DNA of 34,026 nt from Duncaniella sp. Its GTDB lineage: Bacteria > Bacteroidota > Bacteroidia > Bacteroidales > Muribaculaceae. Under the pieces are notes generated by a model that was given only the letters and a program-made list of their open reading frames with translations, ran no database searches and was not told the origin of the DNA. Position 1 is the first letter of the stretch. Each line of letters opens with the position of its first letter. The stretch is from NCBI GenBank assembly GCA_029061025.1, contig JAIDSW010000358.1, positions 1 to 34,026 on the forward strand. Reading direction: 5' to 3'. Both the position numbers and the translations under genes were made by a program. This document shows, piece by piece, positions 8,178 to 18,789 of the stretch.

Positions 8178-8857
8178 TTTGACGCCAACTCAAGGGCGGC
8201 GGGACGGAGGATGAGATTACGGATGCGGTTGTTTTTGCTCAGATCGGTGCGGAGTCCGGCCACGGCTACCACGGTGGCGTAGCAGAGGTTGGGGTCATAT
8301 TCACCCGAGATGTTGCGCACGATCATGCTTAGAAGGTCGGCCAGCATTTCCTCGACGGTCTCGGAGGCGGCTGTGTCGACCGCGGGTACAGCATCCCCGG
8401 TCACAGCGCTCCCCGAAGCGAGGGCGCGCAGGGTGGGGAAGAGGCTCTTCAGGTCGCTGTCGATAAGCGCTATCAGGTCGGCCTTAGCTTTGTCAAACAG
8501 GCGCCGCAGCAGCGTGAGGCTTGAATTATCGGGGCCGGAGGCCACGAGGGCATTGAAATGCCGCTCGATATTGGGTATCTGGAAGTGACGGTAGTAGCGG
8601 TCAGTGAGCTCAAGGTAGCTGAGCATGGTGGGCATGTCCACGCGGCTGAGAGCCGTGGCGGGGAAATAGTCGCGGCTGGCAAAGGTGTTGATTATCGTAA
8701 TCAGGAAGTCGGGCGACAGGCGGTGGGCGGTGGCGACTTCGGCCACCGAGCGGTCGTCAGTGCCGAGCGCTATGCCCAGGCGGTTGATGACCGGTATGAT
8801 AGAAGGATCGGCGAGGATTACCTCGCTGAGAGGGGTATCGGGCGATACGGTTTTCAT
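8174..8857 (-). CDS. Hemerythrin/RIC(YtfE)-like domain protein, probably metal-ligand degenerate
   Basis: 227 aa; N-terminal region resembles the Bacteroidota RIC-like architecture (PVINRLGIALGTDDRSVAEVA); partner of the LuxR gene; assignment from family recollection, not a search. Confidence 0.6.
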   Translation of the reverse strand: MKTVSPDTPLSEVILADPSIIPVINRLGIALGTDDRSVAEVATAHRLSPDFLITIINTFASRDYFPATALSRVDMPTMLSYLELTDRYYRHFQIPNIERHFNALVASGPDNSSLTLLRRLFDKAKADLIALIDSDLKSLFPTLRALASGSAVTGDAVPAVDTAASETVEEMLADLLSMIVRNISGEYDPNLCYATVVAVAGLRTDLSKNNRIRNLILRPAALELASK

Positions 8858-8886
8858 GGCAGGAATAGAATAAAGGTGAGGTTTTA

Positions 8887-9438
8887 TTAACGGCGGCGCA
8901 CCACGATGTAGCCGCTCTCGGTGATTACGGCATCCATCATCACGTCGTGGGGTTCCACGGGCACCTCGTCGACGAGCTGGAAATCATACCCCACGCCTAT
9001 CTTCACTGCGCGGCTCGAAGCCAGCAGGCGGTCGTAGTATCCCTTGCCGCGACCCAGACGGGCGCCGCGGCGGTCATAAGCCACGCCGGGAGTGACAATA
9101 AGCTCAATTTCGTCGATCGAAGTCACGTCGTCGCCGGTAGGCTCCTCGATGTGAAATGACCCGAGCGCGAGCCGCTGACTGTCGTAGGGGAGAATCTCGA
9201 GGTTTACGCCGTTGACGCGGGGCAGGAAGAAGCGCTTGCGTCCGCTCCACTTGGCTATGAACTCGCGCGTGGAGAGCTCGTCGGGGAGGGAATGATACAT
9301 GAGTATGTTGCCGGCGAGGATAAACTCGGCGGTCTGCTCCAGGAGGGCAAACACCCGGGCGGCAGCCTGAGCCTTGTCCTGCTCGGTGAGAAGTGTCTTG
9401 CGTGCCTTAACGTGGCGGCGGATATCGTCTTTGTTCAT
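8887..9438 (-). CDS. 5-formyltetrahydrofolate cyclo-ligase
   Basis: 183 aa; MYHSLPDELSTREFI, VTPGVAYDRRGARLGRGKGYYDRLL motif. Confidence 0.93.
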   Translation of the reverse strand: MNKDDIRRHVKARKTLLTEQDKAQAAARVFALLEQTAEFILAGNILMYHSLPDELSTREFIAKWSGRKRFFLPRVNGVNLEILPYDSQRLALGSFHIEEPTGDDVTSIDEIELIVTPGVAYDRRGARLGRGKGYYDRLLASSRAVKIGVGYDFQLVDEVPVEPHDVMMDAVITESGYIVVRRR

Positions 9439-9471
9439 TTTTGAAAGAGAGATTACCTGATTACATGATAT

Positions 9472-11103
9472 TTATTCCGGGCTTTCATCGGGGGTGAGGG
9501 GAAATGACGCCTCGCCGCGACCCAGGGCGTCGAGAGCCTCGCCTACGGTGGGGTCAGTGTCGTTAAACACCTGATAGTAGGCTTCGGTACCCAGCATGTT
9601 GCGGGTGATGAGAGCTTTCAGATTGTCAACAATCAAGTCGCGCGATTGGTTTATGTAGCCCATCCTGACGGGTACACCCTCGCGCATGGTGTATTGTACG
9701 AACTCGCTGAGCAGCACGCCGTCAGAGGGGATTATCTCAAGCAGTTCCTCGGGTGTGCGGGCCTGAGAGAGGCGGGCGCGGTTGGCGTCGGTAAACGTGA
9801 AGGTGAATTTATGGAACAAGCCGCGGTTGACCACGTCGAGATACCACGATGTGATACCCGAAGTGTCGTTGGGCACGAAGATGTCGGGCATTATGCCGCC
9901 ACCGCCGTATACCTCGCGGCCGTGGAGGGTGGTGAATATCAGTGATCGGTCGAGGTGGATGCTGTCGGCCGAGTAGAATTCGCCGTGGGAATAGCGCTCG
10001 TTGAGGTCGTTTTCGTAGTCCACACCGGGAGCGTAGGTCTTCTGAATGCAACGGCCCGAGGGGGTGTAGTAGCGGGCTACGGTCAGGCGCACGGCGCTGC
10101 TGTCGGGGAGCTCGTGCTGATGCTGCACGAGTCCTTTGCCGAATGAGCGTCGGCCCACCACAAGGCCGCGGTCGTTATCCTGAATGGCGCCCGAGAGAAT
10201 CTCGCTGGCGCTTGCCGAGAGCTCGTCGATGAGTATCACCACCTCGCAGTCGCGCAGGGCGCCTGTGCCGTCGGCCACGGTGGCGGCATTGTTGGAATCC
10301 TTGCGGCCGCGCATCGCCACTATGGGCTGGCCTGCGCCTAAAAATTCGTTGGCTATCAGCACCGCCGGCTCCATGTATCCGCCGCCGTTGCCGCGCAGGT
10401 CTATCATGAACGCGCGCGCTCCGGTGGCCCGCAGATTTATGGCCGCGGTAATGAATTCGCCGAATGTATTGGCGCCGAACTTATTGATGTGGATATAGCC
10501 TGTGGTGTCGTTGATCATGTAGGCGGCATCAACGGTGTTGACCGGAATGTCGCCGCGTGTGATCTCAAATGTGAGCAGGCCTTTCACGCCGGGACGCTTC
10601 ACATCTACCTTCACCACCGAGCCGCGGTCGCCGCGAAGCGACTTTAATACCCTTGACTGAGGCCACTGACGGCCTGCGGCAATCGAATCGTCGATAGCCA
10701 CTATGCGGTCGCCGGCCATTATGCCCACCTTTTCCGAAGGGCCGCCGGGTATTACTTCAAGCACGTTGATGGTATCGCCGAGCATGTTGAACTGTATGCC
10801 CACACCTGAGAACGAGCCACCGAGATCTTCATTCACCTGCTGCAGATCGGCGGCGGGGATATAGGTGGTATGGGGGTCGAGATGCGAGAGCAGATCGGGT
10901 ATCGATACCTCAAGGAGGCTGTCGATGTCGACCTGATCCACGTAGTTATCGTCGACGAGTGAGAGAATGGCATCGAGTTTTGCCCGGGTAGCGGAATCAT
11001 ACCTGTCGGAAAACAGATACTTACCGAGCAGCATGCCTGCAATCAACGCCACGGCTACCACCAGTGGCAGCCATACGGCCGTTTTGCGTAAATTCTGATT
11101 CAT
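9472..11103 (-). CDS. S41 family C-terminal processing peptidase (PDZ + protease)
   Basis: 543 aa; PDZ GGSFSGVGIQFN, IDLRGNGGGYMEPAVLIAN, DELSASASEILSGAIQDNDRGLVVGRRSFGKGLVQ. Confidence 0.95.
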   Translation of the reverse strand: MNQNLRKTAVWLPLVVAVALIAGMLLGKYLFSDRYDSATRAKLDAILSLVDDNYVDQVDIDSLLEVSIPDLLSHLDPHTTYIPAADLQQVNEDLGGSFSGVGIQFNMLGDTINVLEVIPGGPSEKVGIMAGDRIVAIDDSIAAGRQWPQSRVLKSLRGDRGSVVKVDVKRPGVKGLLTFEITRGDIPVNTVDAAYMINDTTGYIHINKFGANTFGEFITAAINLRATGARAFMIDLRGNGGGYMEPAVLIANEFLGAGQPIVAMRGRKDSNNAATVADGTGALRDCEVVILIDELSASASEILSGAIQDNDRGLVVGRRSFGKGLVQHQHELPDSSAVRLTVARYYTPSGRCIQKTYAPGVDYENDLNERYSHGEFYSADSIHLDRSLIFTTLHGREVYGGGGIMPDIFVPNDTSGITSWYLDVVNRGLFHKFTFTFTDANRARLSQARTPEELLEIIPSDGVLLSEFVQYTMREGVPVRMGYINQSRDLIVDNLKALITRNMLGTEAYYQVFNDTDPTVGEALDALGRGEASFPLTPDESPE

Positions 11104-11171
11104 CTATGAAAAAATAGCTTTTTGATTTCTGACGGAAAAGTAACGGAGAGACGTATCGGTGAGGCCTCGTG

Positions 11172-11594
11172 TCATTCGATTTCCTCTATGTGGGAGCATT
11201 CCACCCCGGCGCGGCGCAGCAGATCGATGCCGTCGGTGATGCGGTATAGCTCATTGAATACCACTCGCTTTATGCCGGCCTGGATTATGAGCTTGGCACA
11301 GTCGAGGCATGGCGAAGCGGTGATGTAGAGCGTGGCGCCGTCGCTGGAGTTGTTGCTGCGGGCCACCTTGGTGATGGCGTTGGCCTCGGCATGGAGCACG
11401 TAGCTCTTTGTAAGGCCGTTTTCGTCCTCACACACGTTTTCAAATCCCGCCGGAGTTCCGTTGAATCCGTCGGATATTATAGCGCGGTCTTTCACCAGCA
11501 GCGCGCCCACCTTGCGGCGCTCGCAATAGGAATTCTCAGCCCATATCCGCGCCATGCGCAGGTAGCGGCGGTCGAGTACCTCACGTTTATCCAT
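11172..11594 (-). CDS. dCMP deaminase (ComEB-like)
   Basis: 140 aa; LHAEANAI ... SPCLDCAKLIIQAGI zinc deaminase motifs. Confidence 0.95.
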   Translation of the reverse strand: MDKREVLDRRYLRMARIWAENSYCERRKVGALLVKDRAIISDGFNGTPAGFENVCEDENGLTKSYVLHAEANAITKVARSNNSSDGATLYITASPCLDCAKLIIQAGIKRVVFNELYRITDGIDLLRRAGVECSHIEEIE

Positions 11595-11836
11595 ATATGA
11601 ATTAATTGTGCCACAAAATTACTCAATTTCCCCTATTTCACACCATAAAAGCGAAATATTTTGACATGATCCTTTGGCTGAAAGCTATTGTTAGTTATAA
11701 AACTTAGAAACTTACTTATGAAAAAACTTTTACTTATCTTCGCACTTGTAAATAGCCGTGGGCGAGCTTTTTGATAAAAACTAATCTACCGCACACGAGG
11801 CGTCCTGCCTGGACGCGATGTTGGCTTTACATTCCA

Positions 11837-11892
11837 CCCCGCACTGAAGATGCGGGGTTTCCGACAATTACGTGCCTCCGGCACTTATAACC
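11837..11892 (+). repeat. 56-bp direct repeat, copy 2
   Basis: Identical to 168-223. Confidence 0.9.
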
Positions 11893-12053
11893 AACCACAT
11901 AATCGGTTGAATTATGGCTATATTATATTCTATAGCAGATGTTACGCCTATTACGGGGATTTTAAAGTCTAAAAAAATTCACTATGGCGGTGCACAATTT
12001 TAACATTTACGGCGTTATATATTTATACATCAATCAAGAAATTATGAGAAATT

Positions 12054-12941
12054 ATGAATAAATCATCTGTTTTAATAGGAATAATGGCTGTAATGTCGCT
12101 CGGATCATGCTCTACGATCAATAATATCATACACCGTCAGGACAAGAATGCCCCTGCGCCCGCAGCTCCCGTTGCTCCGGTGTCGGAGACCACGGTAGTG
12201 TCGTCAAATCAGTCGGTCAAGGCCATCTCCGGCGAGTGGGCCGTAATAGAAATCAATGGCCGCGAGCTGAATATCAACGGTGACAATCGCCCCACATTTA
12301 CATTTACCGCCGCCCCCGATGTGGCCGGCGCCGTGAGTATGATAGCCTTCAACGGCTGCAATTATCTCAACGGTACATATCTCGTGGGCGAGAAGAAACT
12401 CGTGCCTCAGAGCGAACTGATCTCGTCGCTCATGGCATGCCCCGATGCGCCATATGAATATGAGGTGAACCAGGCACTCGCAAAGGTGACCGAGTACAGC
12501 GTGGAGCGCGAGGGCGGAATGTCGACCCTGAAGCTTATGGATGATACGGGCCGCGCGGTGATGGTGCTCCGCAACCACACTCTATCTTATCTCAACGGCG
12601 CATGGAAGGTGCTCCGCATCGACAACAAGACCGTGCCCGCTTCGGCCGATGTGAAAGTGGTGATCGATATTCAGTCACGCACCATCCACGGCAATGCCGG
12701 CTGCAATCTGCTCAACGGCGAGATAATACTGAATCTTGACGTGGCCGCCGGTATAGAATTCGGCAACTTGCGCACCACCCGTATGATGTGTCCCGACATC
12801 GAGACCGAGCAGGCATTTCTCGTGGCGCTTGAGCAAGTCAAGGCAGCTGCTAATGTAGATGCCGACCATGCCTCGCTGCTCAACGATAAAGACGAGGTGA
12901 TCATCTCCCTCGAGCGCATCGACCCCGCGAGCATGGAATAA
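12054..12941 (+). CDS. Lipoprotein with two tandem META domains
   Basis: 295 aa; lipobox MSLGSC; two copies of the GCNxLNG ... MxCPD signature. Confidence 0.88.
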   Translation: MNKSSVLIGIMAVMSLGSCSTINNIIHRQDKNAPAPAAPVAPVSETTVVSSNQSVKAISGEWAVIEINGRELNINGDNRPTFTFTAAPDVAGAVSMIAFNGCNYLNGTYLVGEKKLVPQSELISSLMACPDAPYEYEVNQALAKVTEYSVEREGGMSTLKLMDDTGRAVMVLRNHTLSYLNGAWKVLRIDNKTVPASADVKVVIDIQSRTIHGNAGCNLLNGEIILNLDVAAGIEFGNLRTTRMMCPDIETEQAFLVALEQVKAAANVDADHASLLNDKDEVIISLERIDPASME

Positions 12942-13009
12942 TTCTGGATTTAGAATTTAAAATGGAGAATTGAGAATTTTTAAATAATTTTCAGCTCTAC
13001 CTATCATAA

Positions 13010-13047
13010 AAAATGGAGAATCGAGTTTAGGCTCAATTCTCCATTTT
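13010..13047. terminator. Bidirectional terminator between convergent META lipoprotein and ino1 genes
   Basis: AAAATGGAGAATCGAG-TTTAGG-CTCAATTCTCCATTTT, 16-bp stem with one wobble, A/T-rich flanks on both sides. Confidence 0.75.
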
Positions 13048-13071
13048 CAATTTTTTAATTTTCAATTTCTA

Positions 13072-14400
13072 TCAATCGATTTCCTCATCGGGTTCGTAGC
13101 CGCCCATTTCGCGGAGAGCGTTTTTGAGCATGGTGTACTGCTGATAGAGATTGTTGACGGGAACTTCGTTTTTGGTGTAGTCGTGCATCGGGCTCTTGAG
13201 GTAGAAGCTGAGCCAGCGCTGAGTGCCATACCAGCCGGCGCGTGCAGCGAGGTCGCTGAGAAGAACGAGGTCGAGGCAGAGGGGGGCGGCGAGGATAGAG
13301 TCGCGGCAGAGGAAGTTGATCTTGATCTGCATGGGGTATCCCATCCAGCCGAAGATATCGATGTTGTCCCAGCCTTCCTTGTTGTCGTTGCGCGGGGGAT
13401 AGTAGTTGATGCGCACTTTGTGGTAGTAGCCCTGGTGGGTGCCGTGGTCTGCGCCGTAGAGGTCGGGCTGATTTTCGGGCACGAGGATCGACTCGAGGGT
13501 AGAGAGCTTGGATACCTCCTTGGTGCGGAAGTTGGCGGGCTCGTCGAGCACGAGGCCGTCGCGGTTACCGAGGATGTTGGTTGAGAACCATCCGCTCAGG
13601 CCGAGGCAGCGGGTACCGATGATGGGTGCGAAGCCTGACTTAACGAGAGTCTGACCGGTCTTGAAGTCCTTACCGGCGATAGGCATCTTGGTCTTTTCGG
13701 CGAGCTCCCACATAGCGGGGATGTCGACGGTGGTGTTGGGGGCGCCCATGATGAAGGGAGCGCCTTCGGTGAGGGCTGCGTAGGCGTAGCACATCGAGGG
13801 AGCGACGTGAGCCTTGTCGTCGGCCTTCATAGCGGCTTCGAGATCGGCGAGGTTGTAGTGAACGTTTTCGTCAACGGGCACGTAAACTTCGGTCGATGCG
13901 GCCCAGAGCACAACCACGCGGTCGCAGTTGTTTTCTTTCTTGAAGTTGCGGATGTCCTCGCGGAGCTGTTCCACCATTTCCCAGCGGGTCTTGTCTTTCA
14001 TCACGTTGTCGCCTTCGAGACGGGAAGCGTAGTTCTTGTCAAAAGCGGCTTTCATGGGGACGATCTTTTCGAGTTCGTCCTTGACGGGGAGGATATCTTT
14101 TTCCTTGAGCACCTCGCAGTTCATAGCGCTTTCGAAAGCGTTGGCGGGATATACGTCCCATGCGCCGAATACGATGTCGTTGAGGTCAGTGATGGGAACG
14201 ATTTCGTTGTAGGGGAGGTATTTTTTATCAGCTCCCTTGCCTACACGGATTTTGTCGTACTGAGTCATCGAGCCGACGGGCTTTGTGAGGCCCTTGCGGG
14301 TCATGAGTACGCCGGTCATAAAAGTAGAGGACACTGCTCCGAGACCCACGACGAGCACGCCGAGACGGCCGGTAGCGGGTTTAACGTCGGTTTTCTTCAT
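13072..14400 (-). CDS. ino1: Inositol-3-phosphate synthase (myo-inositol-1-phosphate synthase)
   Basis: 442 aa; GVLVVGLGAVSSTFMTGVL, IAGKDFKTGQTLVKSG, ILGNRDGLVL motifs. Confidence 0.93.
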   Translation of the reverse strand: MKKTDVKPATGRLGVLVVGLGAVSSTFMTGVLMTRKGLTKPVGSMTQYDKIRVGKGADKKYLPYNEIVPITDLNDIVFGAWDVYPANAFESAMNCEVLKEKDILPVKDELEKIVPMKAAFDKNYASRLEGDNVMKDKTRWEMVEQLREDIRNFKKENNCDRVVVLWAASTEVYVPVDENVHYNLADLEAAMKADDKAHVAPSMCYAYAALTEGAPFIMGAPNTTVDIPAMWELAEKTKMPIAGKDFKTGQTLVKSGFAPIIGTRCLGLSGWFSTNILGNRDGLVLDEPANFRTKEVSKLSTLESILVPENQPDLYGADHGTHQGYYHKVRINYYPPRNDNKEGWDNIDIFGWMGYPMQIKINFLCRDSILAAPLCLDLVLLSDLAARAGWYGTQRWLSFYLKSPMHDYTKNEVPVNNLYQQYTMLKNALREMGGYEPDEEID

Positions 14401-14642
14401 GTTTTCTAAGGTTGAAACTATTATTATATTAATGTATTATCGCATAGGAGCGGCTGCGGTGAGGTCGCAGTCACCGAAATTGCCGTCAAAAATACTGCTA
14501 ATTTTTTTAAATGTAAAATTTTTGATATTGTAATTTTAGTGCTATTTGCTAAATATGGTTAAAGAAACCATGATTATAGTAAAAAATGCTAATTTTAAGG
14601 TGATATTATGGGGTGAAAGTGAATGAAGGTTAATGGGGATTA

Positions 14643-14684
14643 GGGGTTAGGTTTTAGGTTTTAGGGGTTAGGTTTTAGGTTTTA
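14643..14684 (+). repeat. Two tandem 21-nt units GGGGTTAGGTTTTAGGTTTTA
   Basis: Direct reading 14643-14663 and 14664-14684; forms the left arm of an imperfect inverted repeat with 14862-14940. Confidence 0.85.
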
Positions 14685-14783
14685 GGGATTAGGGAGGAGG
14701 TGGGATATTGTCTTTGGGTGGGGATTGGGTCGCTGTAGCTATGATCATGAGGCTTGAAAAGCTTTTGCTTTGCAATGACTTTC

Positions 14784-14887
14784 TCACTCAAAGACAAAAT
14801 CCTCATCCCTCACCCAAAGACAAAATCCTCACCCATCACCCAAAGACAAAATCCTCACCCATCACCCAAAGACAAACCTAATCCCTG
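14784..14887 (+). repeat. Four tandem 26-nt units (TCACCCAAAGACAAAATCCTCACCCA), outer ones degenerate
   Basis: Units at 14784, 14810, 14836, 14862. Confidence 0.88.
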
Positions 14888-14964
14888 AAACCTAAAACCT
14901 AAAACCTCCTCCCTAAACCTAATCCCTCCTCCCCAAAACCTGAAAGAAAAAAGTTGCGGAATTG

Positions 14965-14996
14965 TTTGGTAGTTAGGAAAATAAGTTGTAATTTTG
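14965..14996 (+). promoter_or_regulatory. Predicted promoter of the str-S10-spc-alpha cluster
   Basis: TTTG (14965-14968), 20-nt spacer, TAATTTTG (14989-14996). Confidence 0.8.
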
Positions 14997-15025
14997 CAAC
15001 GCTTTAAGAGTATTGCGCCCGTTTG

Positions 15026-15055
15026 TCAGCCGTAACAATTTGATTGTCAGGCTGA
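15026..15055 (+). promoter_or_regulatory. Leader hairpin in rpsL 5' UTR
   Basis: TCAGCC..ACAAT-TTG-ATTGT..GGCTGA two-tier stem. Confidence 0.55.
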
Positions 15056-15143
15056 TATATCTATGTGGTAAATGCTCTCGAAGCGACCGAAAAAAGAAAC
15101 GTAATCAGAATAATAAACATAAAGTATAACTAAAACAACTAAG

Positions 15144-15527
15144 ATGCCTACTATTCAGCAATTAGTAAGAAAAGGACGTGTAGCCCTCGAAGACAAGAGC
15201 AAGTCTCCCGCTCTCGACAGCTGTCCGCAGCGTCGTGGCGTGTGTGTACGTGTCTACACCACCACCCCCAAGAAACCTAACTCGGCAATGCGTAAGGTAG
15301 CCCGTGTACGCCTCACCAATGGTAAGGAAGTCAACAGCTACATCCCCGGTGAAGGTCACAACCTTCAGGAGCACTCGATCGTGCTCGTGCGCGGTGGTCG
15401 TGTTAAGGACCTCCCCGGTGTGCGCTATCACATTGTCCGCGGTACTCTCGATACCTCCGGTGTCAAGGATCGCACTCAGCGTCGCTCCAAGTATGGTGCA
15501 AAACGCCCCAAAGCCGGCAAGAAGTAA
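15144..15527 (+). CDS. rpsL: Ribosomal protein uS12
   Basis: [12 protein letters not shown]...[20 protein letters not shown]. Confidence 0.98.
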   Translation: MPTIQQLVRKGRVALEDKSKSPALDSCPQRRGVCVRVYTTTPKKPNSAMRKVARVRLTNGKEVNSYIPGEGHNLQEHSIVLVRGGRVKDLPGVRYHIVRGTLDTSGVKDRTQRRSKYGAKRPKAGKK

Positions 15528-15642
15528 TCTGAGACCGACTACTGAAAAGCGTTACCGTTTCTTTTCTTAACTATCAATTCAAAAACAGAGTAAATTAACC
15601 TCGTTTTTGTGATTGGAAAAGGCTAAATCAAAAGGTTGAGTA

Positions 15643-15685
15643 AACCCTCCGAAGCGGTCAGAGGATCGCGAACCGAAAAAGGGTT
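15643..15685 (+). promoter_or_regulatory. Candidate structured element in rpsL-rpsG spacer
   Basis: AACCCT(15643-15648)/AGGGTT(15680-15685) and CGGT(15655-15658)/ACCG(15672-15675) nested pairings. Confidence 0.45.
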
Positions 15686-15739
15686 GAAGATGAAGATGCA
15701 GCAACAACCAAGCAACAAAAACAAAACATTTCTAAAACA

Positions 15740-16216
15740 ATGAGAAAGGCTAAGCCCAAAAAGCGGGTAATTCTCCCCGATCCCGTGTTTCACGATGTAA
15801 GAGTGTCAAAGTTTGTCAACCACCTTATGTATGACGGCAAGAAGAACACTTCCTACACTATTTTCTATACGGCTCTCGAACTTGTGAAAGCCAAGATGCC
15901 CAACAACGAGGAAACCGCCCTCGAAATCTGGAAAAAAGCCCTCGAAAACGTCACTCCCCAGGTGGAGGTGAAGTCGCGCCGAGTAGGTGGTGCAACCTTC
16001 CAGGTCCCCACTGAAATCCGTCCCGACCGTAAAGAATCAATCTCAATGAAAAACCTTATCCTCTACGCACGCCGCCGCGGAGGTAAGACCATGGCTGAAA
16101 AGCTCGCCGCTGAAATCGTCGACGCTTTCAATGACCAGGGTGGCGCATTCAAGCGCAAGGAAGATATGCACAAGATGGCCGAGGCCAACCGCGCATTCGC
16201 TCACTTCCGTTTCTGA
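15740..16216 (+). CDS. rpsG: Ribosomal protein uS7
   Basis: [35 protein letters not shown]. Confidence 0.98.
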   Translation: MRKAKPKKRVILPDPVFHDVRVSKFVNHLMYDGKKNTSYTIFYTALELVKAKMPNNEETALEIWKKALENVTPQVEVKSRRVGGATFQVPTEIRPDRKESISMKNLILYARRRGGKTMAEKLAAEIVDAFNDQGGAFKRKEDMHKMAEANRAFAHFRF

Positions 16217-16255
16217 GATTAAGATTAATAACTATAATTACACAATAGCACATAA

Positions 16256-18382
<2,127 letters not shown>

Positions 18383-18416
18383 TCAATAATCGTCAACAAT
18401 CATTCAACCCTATAAG

Positions 18417-18722
18417 ATGGACCAAACAATCAGAATCAAACTCAAATCCTACGACTACAACCTCGTAGACAAGTCGGCTGAGAAGATTGTGAAGACTGTA
18501 AAAGCCACCGGTGCCGTAATCTCGGGTCCCATACCCCTGCCTACTCACCGCCGCATCTTCACCGTCAACCGCTCAACTTTCGTTAACAAGAAATCGCGCG
18601 AGCAGTTCCAGCTGTCGAGCTACAAGCGCCTCATCGACATCCACAACTCCACCTCCAAGACTGTGGACGCCCTGATGAAGCTCGAGCTCCCCTCAGGCGT
18701 GGAAGTAGAAATCAAGGTCTGA
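18417..18722 (+). CDS. rpsJ: Ribosomal protein uS10
   Basis: [29 protein letters not shown]. Confidence 0.98.
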   Translation: MDQTIRIKLKSYDYNLVDKSAEKIVKTVKATGAVISGPIPLPTHRRIFTVNRSTFVNKKSREQFQLSSYKRLIDIHNSTSKTVDALMKLELPSGVEVEIKV

Positions 18723-18789
18723 TTCCTCACACAATAGCAATATCCAAGACAATTCAACAAGATTTTAACCATTTTAATACAACAGAGAA

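Noticed and set aside
14641-14695. Telomere-like TTAGGG/TTAGGTTTTAGG repeats
   Set aside because: Internal chromosomal low-complexity repeat beside a ribosomal promoter; not at an end and part of an inverted repeat.
14784-14887. CRISPR array
   Set aside because: The 26-nt units are directly abutting tandem repeats with no unique spacers and no cas genes.
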